Source: Forficula auricularia
Lineage: Eukaryota; Arthropoda; Insecta; Dermaptera; Forficulidae
Direction: 5' to 3'
DNA length: 64,000 nucleotides
Assembly (NCBI GenBank): GCA_024734495.1
Contig: JALMQS010000061.1
Coordinates: 8,164,286 to 8,228,285, forward strand
Positions 37,301 through 49,300 of this stretch are shown piece by piece. Within the stretch, counting starts at the first letter, position 1. The number at the start of each line of letters is the position of its first letter. Under the pieces are notes generated by a model. The model was not told the origin of the DNA, made no database searches, and was given only the letters and a program-made list of their open reading frames with translations. The translations under genes and the position numbers were made by a program.

Positions 37301-40300
37301 AAGTCATTCCATTGCCCTTCGAAATTTGAATTTCTTCAAAATTCGAAACACTCATCCACCTTTATTTAAATTATATGGCATGGCTATATGTTTAAATTTA
37401 GAATCACTATATCGCGAAATTTTACAAATTAAGATAACAATCTTTGAGTAAAATATTTTACGCGTTTGCATATGTCAGAGAGGTTCGTATCCCGCAGGTG
37501 AGCCAGGTGGCCCGGATTGCTGTTACTGGCACTCGGGTTCGATTCCCGAGGGTGATAAATAACCCCTCTGACATATAATTGAAAATATTCCATTCCATCG
37601 GATTTAATAGATGACACCATCTTATGATTTTCTAGTAAATTTGAATCTATTACCATCGGCAAATTAATATCTTTCAAATTACTTTATCATTCTTTTAATT
37701 TTTAATTCATATACTATATATAAATAAGATCCGCGGATGTGAGCCTTCAAAAATCGGCATCCGCAACATCCCTGGTACATACTAGTTAGTCTCTGTTTCA
37801 ACAAAGTGTCACTTTGCACCATTAAAAAAATAAAAATGGATGACGAAAAACTTATTGAGACGGGCGACAGTACGAAGAGTTGTATCAATAGTTCATATGT
37901 TGCTTAACCAAAGAATTTTTATTATTTTTACAGATTATTATCTGAGAATCCAGCCTTATTGCAACTTTATAGAGATCTTGTAATAACTCAAGTGATTTCT
38001 GCAGATGAATTTTGGGCCCAGCATGCCACCCAATATACTCAAAAAAATAATCAACAAAAACAAGAAATTGGTGTATCAGGGGCCTTTTTGGTAAATTTAT
38101 TGCAAATATTCAGAGTAATTTTATCATATAATTATAATAATTTAATAAAACTTATAATTTTAATTAAAATTTTTTGGCTGATATAAAACCACAAACAGAT
38201 GGTTGTAATGGTCTCAAGTATAATTTAACAGCTGATATAATAGAATGTATTTTCAAAACTTATCCCGCTGTACGCAAGAAACATTTAGAATATGTTCCAA
38301 CAAAAATGTCTGAGGCTGATTTTTGGACTAAATTTTTTCAATCTCATTATTTTCATCGAGATAGAATTAACACCGGAACCAAAGATCTATTCACTGAATG
38401 TGCTAAACTTGATGATCAAGGTATTATTTTATCATTTATTTTAAAGGAAAAGTAATTATTATTTCAAAGGAAATCACAAGAAATTGTCAATTATTAGATC
38501 CGAGATGAAATAATTTCACGGTCGAGTGTTTTTAAATCTAAACACAAATAGATCAAGAGCCCACGACGGCCAGACCTTCGTTATTTTATAAAAGCTGAAA
38601 GTTTTTCTGTGCATGTCCCCTATACAGGTAAGAACGACCAGCGACTATAGAGTTTGGGTTGTGGTTGCTTTGGCAGGTAACAGGTAATAAAGGTGTATAA
38701 AATAGTACTTTAAATTCGTTAAAGTATAAAGCTCAATTTTTTTATATTTTCTTCAGGATAACTTGAGAAATCTCGTCATCCATTGCCGGACACTTATGAC
38801 AGTTGCTACCCCCTGCCAGACACCCCTAAACTTTAATAAATTATAATTATACTTTCGTTATAATATAAAAGATAAATTTTATATATGTTACTTGGCGACC
38901 TATAAAAAAATGTTACCTCAATAGGCGGACAGTTTTAATGGTTTTTACATAGATTTTTGACATTTCGGTTATTATTGATAACCATTGGTGAAGACATGGA
39001 GGAATCGACTTAAAATCAAAAATAACCATCGATTCTTATCTAATACTAGAGGAATAACCTTATTGCATTCCATTTTTGTTGTTTTGACTATTAATGGCAA
39101 CCTCTACTGAAAACGTGGAAGAATCGACTTAAAATCAAAAAGACTAAATTCTTTTTTGTTAAACAACTCAAGCTTGAGTTTAGGGGTGTCTGGCAGGGGG
39201 TAGCAACTGTCATAAGTGTCCGGCAATGGATGACGAGATTTCTAAAGTTATCCTGAAGAAAATATAAAAAAATTGAGCTTTATACTTTAACGAATTTAAA
39301 GTACTATTTTATACACCTTTATTACCTGTTACCTGCTAAAGTAACCACAACCCAAACTCTATAGTCGCTGGTCCTTCTTACCTGTATAGGGGACATGCAC
39401 AGAAAAACTTTCAGCTTTTATAAAATAACGAAGGTCTGGCCGTCGTGGGCTCTTGGGCTAAAAGCCATCCATAAGACTTTACCATACACACCTGGCCCCT
39501 CTTATATTTAATAAAATAATTTATAATTATTAGTTAATTTTGGGCCCATTAGCAATAAATAATATCTCCTTTTAAATATGGGACTATTTTATTAGAAATT
39601 TGAAAGTTTATAATAGGAAAATAAGGACAAGTTTTTATGTGTGACTTTTTTATTTATCAGCCAACGTTTCGTCGACTTTGCCGACTTCTTCAGGGCTTCT
39701 ACAATTATAAAAACATTATTAATATCAAGTTGCAAAAGTAGAAATACAATTCCAGAACAAACATGCATTAATAGTTTACCCACATGGCACACATTCGTCT
39801 AAATTTTGTTCTTATCTTCGTTACGTTTGAAGACCATCAGAAACATAAATTTCAAAAGATATTTGGCACATTCACATAAACAATTTTTCTTTCTTTTCAT
39901 ATTAATAATTACATTAGATATTATATAAGGTGACCAACTATTTTTTGTTCAAAAAGAGTACACTTTGCAAGTAATTTAATCTACATTTATATGCTTAAAA
40001 AAATAAAAAATTCAATTTATAAATAGTTGAATAATTTGATGTAATTTTGAAGCTTTGGGCCTTAGAAGTTGTTTTCTATGTTGGAGATGCAACTAAAATG
40101 TGTTCTGTTTTATTTATATATTAAGCAAATAAAATAACTCAATTGATTAAAATATAGTCTTATTTATTTTATTTATTAAGATATTATTTTTTACATTAAT
40201 GTTTTTACTTTATTTATATAGCGTGTATAAAGAAGAAATAATTTATAACTAAATGTTGGCTACATTTTTTTAGAAATAAAAAAAACCCTTGCTACGGGAA

Positions 40301-43300
40301 TTAATGATCCACTTGTTGATTTGAATGGTTTTGAGGATAAAACTCTAGATGAATGTTATGGTACAGGACAGACTCAAAGTGGCAGTTCAAGTGGAAATAT
40401 TGTACATCATAATATGATTAAAAGGTAATTTATTAATATAATAAAATAAGCATATAAGTCCAAAAAATAAACGGTAAATCATAGTAAATTTTATTTTGAT
40501 ATCATAACACAAGTCTAATAAAGTAAATATTTATTTCAAATTGAAATTTTTAAAGTAAATTATTATTAAAGATTTGACCATCTTTTTTTTGAAAATAGTT
40601 GGAATGTTTTTCAAAAAATCAGCTCGGGTTAAAAAACAAAAATCGGAAGATAATTTCCATTTCTTTGACTAAATTATTATTTATAATAATAATTTATTAT
40701 TTTTTCTTATGATGAGAGACCGGATTCCTATTCAATTGCATATTCTGTTTGCTGCCACATACGACCCAGAAGATCATTTATCTTATTGATAAAATACTTG
40801 GTAGGTTTCACATTAGGATATAAAAATAAAATGAATTTATTTTTGCAGAGACTTTAATCTCAATATATATATCGGGTGGCTAATCCATTTTCAGGAGCAA
40901 CAGAAAGTAACTGGTTAGACAATATATATATCGAGATTAAAATCTCTCCAAAAATAAATTCGTTTTATTTTTATATCTTAATGTAAAATCTACCAAGTAT
41001 TTTTTATCCAATAATTTAAAAAATGTTTCACCAAGTACCAACACCAAATTCCTTAAAAACGATCAATTATCTATCCGAATCATGCATCTAGGATACTGTG
41101 GGTTAAGTTTTATGCTGCATATTTTTGCATACTTGAGAAATATTGCATAAAATTGCATATTTATAGGCAAATACAGAAGTTTTAAAAGTAACTTTTCGGA
41201 GAAATAATGAAAAAAAGAAATAAATCAGGCGGACACACTAATAAAAATTCGAAGATAACAAAAATAGGCCTAAACGACAAGAGTGTAGTGTTGGACTATC
41301 AAGTAGGAGGTTGGATTACAAAAGATGTAAACATAGCTAAAAACAACAATTCACTCATTTTTCTTTTTAATCAGTTGTGCTTTGTCTTGACTAGGTACTA
41401 TACTCTACACGAAAATGCCGAAAAGTTTCCAATCTTTTTCTTCCAAAGTAAAAGTGGGGGTTTAAGTTCCTTTAAATTCGCCCCCATTTCATCTGTGGAC
41501 GTGGACCGATTCTTTTCATCGTATAAAGCAATTTTAAGTGACCGTAGACATAATATCCTGAAGATAATTTAGAAAAATATTTATAAACATAAATTATTCA
41601 CAATTACAATCAAATTTTAATTATTTTTGAGGTCCTTTGTTAATTATTTTTATTTTTTAATGGTCTTCGGTAACTATAGCTCATTTTGGTCATTGAGTGT
41701 TCGTGTATATGTGCGGAAGTGTGTGTAAATTATTGTAGGCATCAGATTATAGCCGGTCAAATATTTGCATTATTTTATCAGTTTATTAATTGTATCTCAA
41801 TAAGAAAAGCTTGTTAATATAAAAAACTAAAAGCAATACAATATAATCATGTCTGTTAAATCTACCCCCCCCCGTATTTTTTCGATCACATTTTTGAAAC
41901 ATTATTATATTTATTATGTTGATTTTAATTATTCAAGTGCAGCTATTATTTCTTGGAGTTTAAAGATTTTTAATTAATATATTGAAAATGTAATGAGAAT
42001 TTTCTGCAATATTTTTCGCAAATAAAGTACATATTTGACACTTGGTGTCTAGGTATAGCTTACTTTATCATTTTATTTATTTCATAGCACGCCTTCAAAT
42101 ATATAATCTTTTTGTATTCAATTTTAATTTAAAAAAATTTATTTTGATATCTTTTACTGCATATATTTGTATATTTGAACTTATTCTGCATATTACTTGC
42201 ATATTTCAGCATTTTTAACTGCATATTTAATGGCATATTTTGGCAGTTTTTACTGTATAAAAAAATCTGGTCTCTACTTTTGATGTATTGGAACATTTTT
42301 GTTCAGAATCGAATTGTCAACCAAAGTATAATAAAATTCCATGGCGTTTCATTAAATAAACATATCTTTTTGAAAGTAACTTAATAATGCTATGCTTATT
42401 TGATTTCTCTAGTTAACCTATTTAACCGACTTGGAAGCTCCATTAATAACAAAGTTTTGGTAGTGCGCACTTGTAATTGTAAACCCACTATATATTAAAC
42501 TTAAGAATCAAACAAGCTAATCCATTGGTATTTTTTTAGATTTAATCAACACTCTATTATGGTACTTAAGGCGTGTGAATCTAAAAGCAATGCAGCTAAT
42601 TCAAATAATTCGAACGAAATTAATCCACCAGAAAGCAAAAAATCAAAATCTGAAAATAATCATAATTCTACATCAACATCAACAAGCATATCATTAAATC
42701 AATCTATCACAAATGGTGAAGAAAACACAATAGTAGCTGCAAAACGAGCACGAATTTTAGAGAAAATCAGCTTCGAAGATTTGGAAAATGATACTACTAG
42801 GTAAGTTAACTTTCTCTATAATTATAAATACTAGGCATATCAAAAAGTCTGGAATAATCCTATGAAATGGGGCTAGTATGCACCAATGTGAACCATTCAT
42901 AACTAACTTCATTCTTCATTAGACGTCTGTCAAAATTTCAACCATTCATGTTTTCGCATTTACAAGTTACAGCAGTGAGAAGGAACCAACCTCCGTGTTT
43001 TTTTTTAAAAAAAAATCTGCGTTTTGTGTTCTGATTAAACACTATTTTTTTTTTTTATTTAATGTCACCGGGAACAAAGCCCATTTAGACAGCACATAAG
43101 TAAAGTGTTAGTAGGGTTAGTGAGGGAGCCGAGTTTTCACTTTTCAGCAATTTTTATTTGCCAGCTAAGATCGAACCCCGGCCTCCCACTTCAACATCGT
43201 CATAATCGATCGATGCCGAAGCGAGGCCAATGCGTTAGCTGACTGAGCCAACCCGGCTCCCTTAAACACTATTATTTACGCAAGAAAACGATAACCGAGA

Positions 43301-46300
43301 CCAAAGCCAAGCTAGATGAGTATTATCCGGACTCCTCATACATGATATTTTGGGTATGAAAAAGCTCTGCGCGCGATGGATGCCGCATTTGCTCACAGTG
43401 AAGCAAAAAGGAATTCGTGTTACCACTTCCCAGCAGAATTTAGCAATGTTTAAGCGGAATTCAAAGGAGTTTTTCCGCCGATTCATAGCCATGGATAAAA
43501 CATGGATCCATTTCTACATACTAGTGTCAAAACATGGATTTCTTCAGGTGAAAGTGCTCTGAATCGTCCAAAAACTCAGAAATGGACCGGAAAGGTTATG
43601 GCCTCTTATTTTAGAATGGGCGTGGAATAATATTCATCGACTATCTTGAAAAAAGGTAAAACTATAACTGGAGCATATTATTCATCATTATTGGATCGTT
43701 TGAAAATTGAAATCACAGAAAAACGGCCCCTTTTAAAGAAGAAAAAAATCCTCTATCATCACGACAATACGGCTGCTCATTCATCGTTAGATGCCTAAGC
43801 AAAATTGCACGAAATCGGATTTGAACTGGTTCCTCATCCAGATCTGGCGCCCAGCGACTTTTACCTGTTTCCAAACCTGAAGAGATGGCTTTCCGCTTAG
43901 CGATTTCAGTCAAATGGGGAAGTCGTAGCTGAAAATGAGGCGTATTTTGGAGAGCGTCCGAAAGAGTATTTTTAGGACTGGATAAAAAAGTTAGAAAAAC
44001 GTTGGACTCGCTGTATTGACTTAAAAGGAATGTAAGTTGAAAAATAAAACAGAATTTGGCCAAAAAAATGTTTTCTTGTTTCACTTATTCCAGACTTTTT
44101 GATCTGCCTAGTATACTGTAGATTCTCTTTTCATGCTTCACTTAGCTTACGCATTTATCGGCTAATTTAAAAATTAGTAAAACTGCATGTAAATAAGTGT
44201 TTCAAGTTTAAAATTAGTATAAATTATTAAATACTCTAGAGATAGTATTATGTCTTTTACCGATTTATTTTTTTCAAGTTAAATAATAACGTTTTTTTAG
44301 GGTTCCGATTAAAAAATAAAACAGGACTTTATTAGTGTAGCTACATTGTCTTTATCTCTGTCAGACCATTGTAAACTTAATAGGATAAAAACTTGAAATT
44401 CATTAGTAAAATGAATTCATTTTCCCGCATGTGATTTTTATACCCGTCGGCGTTTAGAAATTGCTTAAATTAAAATTCTACAAAATCACTTATTCCCTCC
44501 TTTCCAATGAAATAACAATGAATTTGATATTTAAAGTATTTTGGGAGTTATAAGATACGGACTGACTCACACTTGGCCTGCTTATCTTCTAAATGGTTTG
44601 ATTCTGGCTACTTATGCTTCTTTCTTGACAGAATCAATAATTTCTTCTATATAAGTATATAATTATATATACTTACTTACTTAGATAGTTAGACGACCCG
44701 TTATTCGAGTGCGTCGATTCGTTGCATGCGGGTCCCAAGAATATTTCCATCTGTCTCTGTTTTTGGCTATCGTAGTCCAGTGCTCCATGATAGTTTGGCT
44801 ATTTGTCGCTGTAAGGGAAATGCTCCTATTCAGGGAGTCTGCCCAGCGGATTGGCGGTCTCCCGAGGGGTCTTATCTTTTCACGGGGTATCCATAGCTGC
44901 ACTGCCAGGCTCCATCTTTCATCCTCTCTCCTGGCAAGATGACCTGCCCAATCGTGTTTTCGCCTGAGAGAATATTGTAGCATATCTCTTACCCCCGACA
45001 TTTCGCGTATATCCCGATTGTGCAGCCCAAGCATGCGTTGACAGCGGAGGCTTAATTATATATACAATTCGTTTGTTCAGTGACCTGACTATTACGACAA
45101 AAGGAATTTACCTAAATACAATCGAGTATTTGAACCCATGAGAAATAATAGCTACAACATTTCTAATTAAAAAAACTGATGATGAAGGTCAAACCTTTGA
45201 AACTATAATCTCAAACAAATAAATTAATGTACAGAGTGCGAGGCATGAAGTGTTACGAATTCAAAACACTATCGAGAATTTATTTTTAAGTACTTTTATT
45301 TACTACAAAAGCAAAAATATTCTAAATATATTATTTTTTTTATAAAACATCCTTTTATTCGATGTATCCACCTTTTCCTTTAATAATTATATCAAGTCTG
45401 TGAAAAAACGACTCATATGCTGCACGAACGTGGTCTGACGAAATTCGTTTCCATTCTCGACGAAGCGCTTATTTTAACGAGTCCAAACTTCCATATTTTT
45501 TAGTGCAAACGCTGGCCTCTAAAATGGCCCAAATGGAAAAGTCCATTGGATTTGTATCTGATGAATTCGAAAGCCGTTGTAGAGCCGAAATAGAGTGTGG
45601 AACGTTTTTTCTTAACCAATCTTTATTCACACGAGCTTTTAGTGATGGTGCTGAATCTTATTGAAACGTCCACGGTCTGGACCCGAAATGCTTACGTGCC
45701 CAAGGCTTCAGAGAAGCTTCCAAAACCATTTCACGGTAGTCAGTGTCATTTACGTTGGTGCCAGGTTCCAAAAACACAACTGGAGAGCGCTCATCAGTAG
45801 TTAGTGCGGCCCATACCATCACCTGAACAGGATAATGACTTCTGGTGGCCAAGCGAGTGTTCAAATTCTCGTTTGATCTTTCACTTAGCCATACCCGATC
45901 GTTTTGTTTGTTCCCAAATTGTTCAATGTTGAAAATTTTTCATCAGAAAAACCAATGTTTGGAAATTCACCAGTCTAGTGCAAGCGTTTCCACTCTATCG
46001 CTCTTTCCAACCATACTTTCGTCTGCTTAGGGTTGAGCTCACGATCTTTTTGTATCTTGTAAGGCTTAACATGAAAATGATTTTCCATTATTCTTCGAAA
46101 TCTCCAGTCAGATACATGCTTGGCGATTTTTCTGGCTCTTTTCCTCGGATTTCGTTGAATTTGAGCCTTCACTTTACGAAATAATATCTGGACTAGTAGC
46201 ACTTTTTTTCGGACTGCCTCCATAGCGTTTTTTTACACAGCCAGTATCGTTGTAACGTTTTATGGTTCGGGACACGAACATTTTATTCATTTTCAGATGC

Positions 46301-49300
46301 TGGAGCTCTTTGACAATAGCTGAATTCGATTTTCCAGCCAAATAAAGCGCAATAACACTATTACGTTTGAAATCCGTAATTATAAAATTTTTTGAGACGC
46401 AATAAACGAAAATGCTTTCTTAAGTTTGTTGACAACTAAATGAACTAACAGTATTCTCAATTTAAGTAAGAAATTTATTTGCACTAAATTTTCTCTGGAG
46501 AGAGACGGACTAGAAGAAATCTCAATTGAAAGTAATGGGAGGGAAGAACCTTCGAAACGTCGGTTTGAAAGGAAAGGAGGAAGGAATCCAATAAATTACA
46601 CCTTATTTGCGATATGTGTTAATTTTTTCTTTCCTCACTACCCCTGGGCTGCCTTCCATTACTTTCAATTAACTAAAAAAAAATTTGAACGGTTTGAGAG
46701 CTATAGAGGTTTGAATTTAGTAACACTTCATGCCTCGCACCCTGTGTATATATATATATAATGTGTGTGTGTGTTTTTTTTATTTGCCAAACAGAGGACA
46801 ACCTCATTGATGTCTCTTTATAAATCATCAACTCTATTCCTCTCGACAAAACAAAATCTTTTTAATTTTTTTTTTTTTTTATAGTTCACCAAGTACCTCT
46901 CAACCCCTAACTTTATCGCGAATAGAAAGATATTTACATGGACCAATGCCTGGGAAACCTGGAGACGCCTTAAGTGGTCGTGATCTATTGAATGTTTGTG
47001 AGAGAATGCGCAGGGAAAGTGACACATGGCTTACAGGAGTTACTTCCAGTCACATACCACGTTCATCTATTCATGCATTAATTAATCCAGCTGCTGCGGT
47101 CTCTGCTCTTGGAGAACTTACTCCTGGCGGAGCGCTCATGAAAGGTTTTCAAGAAGAATCTTTAGCACGTAAGGGAAAATTTTAAAATATTTCTTCTTTT
47201 GAGTTTATTTCTCTTTTCTTATATACCGGGTGAGCTTTTTATCTTGAGACAGTCTTCAGGTTATTATGTCTACGGTCACTTAAAATTGATTTATACGATG
47301 AAAAGGAGCGATCCACATCCTCAGATGTAATGGGGGCAAATTTAAAGGAACTTTATCTATATATTTCTTCATTTTTTTTCATTCTTTCTCCGAAAATTTA
47401 CTTTTAAAAAAATCTGTATTTGGCGCGAACTGGGCAATATTTGACAAAAATCCTTCAAATATGCAATTTTATGCAACATCTTTCAAATATTCAATTTTAT
47501 GCAATATTACTCAAATATGCAAAAATATGCAGTATAAAATTTAACCCAAAGTATCCTAGATGCATGATTCGGATAGATAATTGATCCCCTGGGTCGTACG
47601 TGACGGCAAACAAAATATGCAATTGCATAGGAATCCGGTCTCTACTTATAACTCAAAAATAATGGATTATATGAAAAAAAGTTTCAAATTAAAGTTTATT
47701 TATAGGTCCTAGAACAAGCTTTCAAGGGTATTTCGAGGTCAAGTTCTGTTTTTTAAATGGAAACCTATATGTTTCTGTACATATTCTTAATCTAGAAAAA
47801 AAACTAAACAACTTTCATTAGAACTATTTTTTATACGAGATCAAATAAAAAAAATATTAAATCAATAAGATCTCAAAAAAATCCTAATAATTAGTATTTT
47901 TAACAATCATTCAACTTAATTATCAAATAATAATAAATCAAATAATTTTAAAATAATTAATTATTTAATAATTTTGCCCTCAGGAGCTTTATTTTATCGT
48001 GTTGTAAATCTATTTAAAAAAACAAAAACAAAACAGTAAATGTAAAGGCTACGAAGAAACTTAAAAGGCCAAAATAACGAAATTGGAACTGGAATTCATC
48101 CAGAAGACTTGCAATAGAATCTGGAATGTCTCAGAACAGTGTCGGAAAATTATTTAAATTATTAATTATTATTAAATTATTTATTTAATAATTAAGTTGA
48201 ATGATTGTTAAAAATAATTATTAGGATTTTTTTGAGATCTAATTGATTTAATATTTTTTTTTATTTGATGTCGTATAAAAAATAGTTCTAATGAAAGTTG
48301 TTCAGTTTTTTTTTCTGTAGATTAGGAATATGTACAGAAACATATAGGTTTCCATTTAAAAAACAGAACTTGACCTCGAAATACCCTTGAAAGCTTGTTC
48401 TATGTCGACAAACAATAGCGTAGTTTAGTTTCCCCCCTGATATAAATAAACTTTTATTTGAAACTTTTTTCATATAATGCACTGTTTTTGAGTTATAAGA
48501 CTGTCTTCTCAAGATAAAAAAAACTCACCCGGTATATATTTTTTTTAATTAATCAAGAATTTTTTCTTTTTAAAAAATGTTTAAATTAAAACATTTTTTT
48601 ATTTTATATTTATTAGAATTGGTACAACCTGAACTTGAACGAGAATTACGCATTGTTTATCTATGTGCTTGTGAATTACTTCGACATTTCTGGGCCGCCT
48701 TTCCTCCAACAACTCCAGAACTTGAAGCCAAAGCAATTCGTATGCACGAAGCTTTGAAACGATTTCATTCAGCTCGATTAAAAGTTTTTGAGGTATATTG
48801 AAATAATTTGCATTCTTTTTTTAGCGATATTATAGTCTTTAAGTTTATATACTTTGTTTTGTTATCATAGTCTTCATGTTGTGTATTAGGGCCAGTTTCA
48901 TAAAAAAAATTATCCGCGGCCTTCTCACCTCTGGGTTGAGAGTTACCCTGGACTTTCAAACAAAATGATTTTCATAAAACAAAATAGGGTCGAGTTATCT
49001 CACCTGGAGTCAAGGGTAAAAAAATAGGTTGGCAACGACGGAAATTCCTCGCATTTTAGTTATTTTTATTGGCCAAATGGGCATCTATGTTCCCGAGGCC
49101 AATAAAAGAAAAGAAAAAAAAGTTATTTTATAAAAAAAAACATATTTTTTTTCTAAAAATGAATTTATCTATAGAAAAGGGAATCATTAAATAAAAAATA
49201 ATATAAAATTGATTTTTATTTTGTTCAATTAATTTAATTAATTACAGAAAAAATATGGAACTAAGTTCGTTAAAAATAAAATGTTTATACAAAATCAAAA

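Larger units (their letters stand above)
36574..37774 (+). mobile_element. hAT transposon remnant with exact 8-bp duplication (GTF2H1 intron 2)
   Basis: Terminal inverted repeats CAGGGATGTTGCG and CGCAACATCCCTG, flanked by GTACATAC on both sides (36566-36573, 37775-37782). It encodes a C-terminal transposase fragment and is interrupted by the fold-back element 37066-37678. Confidence 0.85.
40714..42276 (+). mobile_element. hAT element in GTF2H1 intron 5
   Basis: Ends GAGAGACCGGATTC and the inverted AATCTGGTCTCTA, flanked by CTTATGAT (40706-40713) and CTTTTGAT (42277-42284). Both subterminal regions are full of TGCATATTT repeats. It contains a transposase fragment and the Penelope-derived palindrome 40784-41060. 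Confidence 0.75.
42831..44111 (+). mobile_element. Mariner transposon in GTF2H1 intron 6
   Basis: Inverted ends CTAGGCATATCAAAAAGTC and GACTTTTTGATCTGCCTAG between TA dinucleotides (42829-42830, 44112-44113). It carries a decayed transposase and an embedded SINE at 43047-43261. Confidence 0.85.
45233..46744 (-). mobile_element. Second mariner remnant in GTF2H1 intron 6
   Basis: Inverted ends CAGAGTGCGAGGCATGAAGT and ACTTCATGCCTCGCACCCTG enclose a minus-strand mariner-like transposase pseudogene and a Penelope-type fragment (46478-46690). A TA lies directly at the left end but two bases away on the right. Confidence 0.75.

Noticed and set aside
37429..37677. 82-codon minus-strand frame
   Set aside because: It falls in the arm of the tRNA-like fold-back element and reads through the tRNA-like part.
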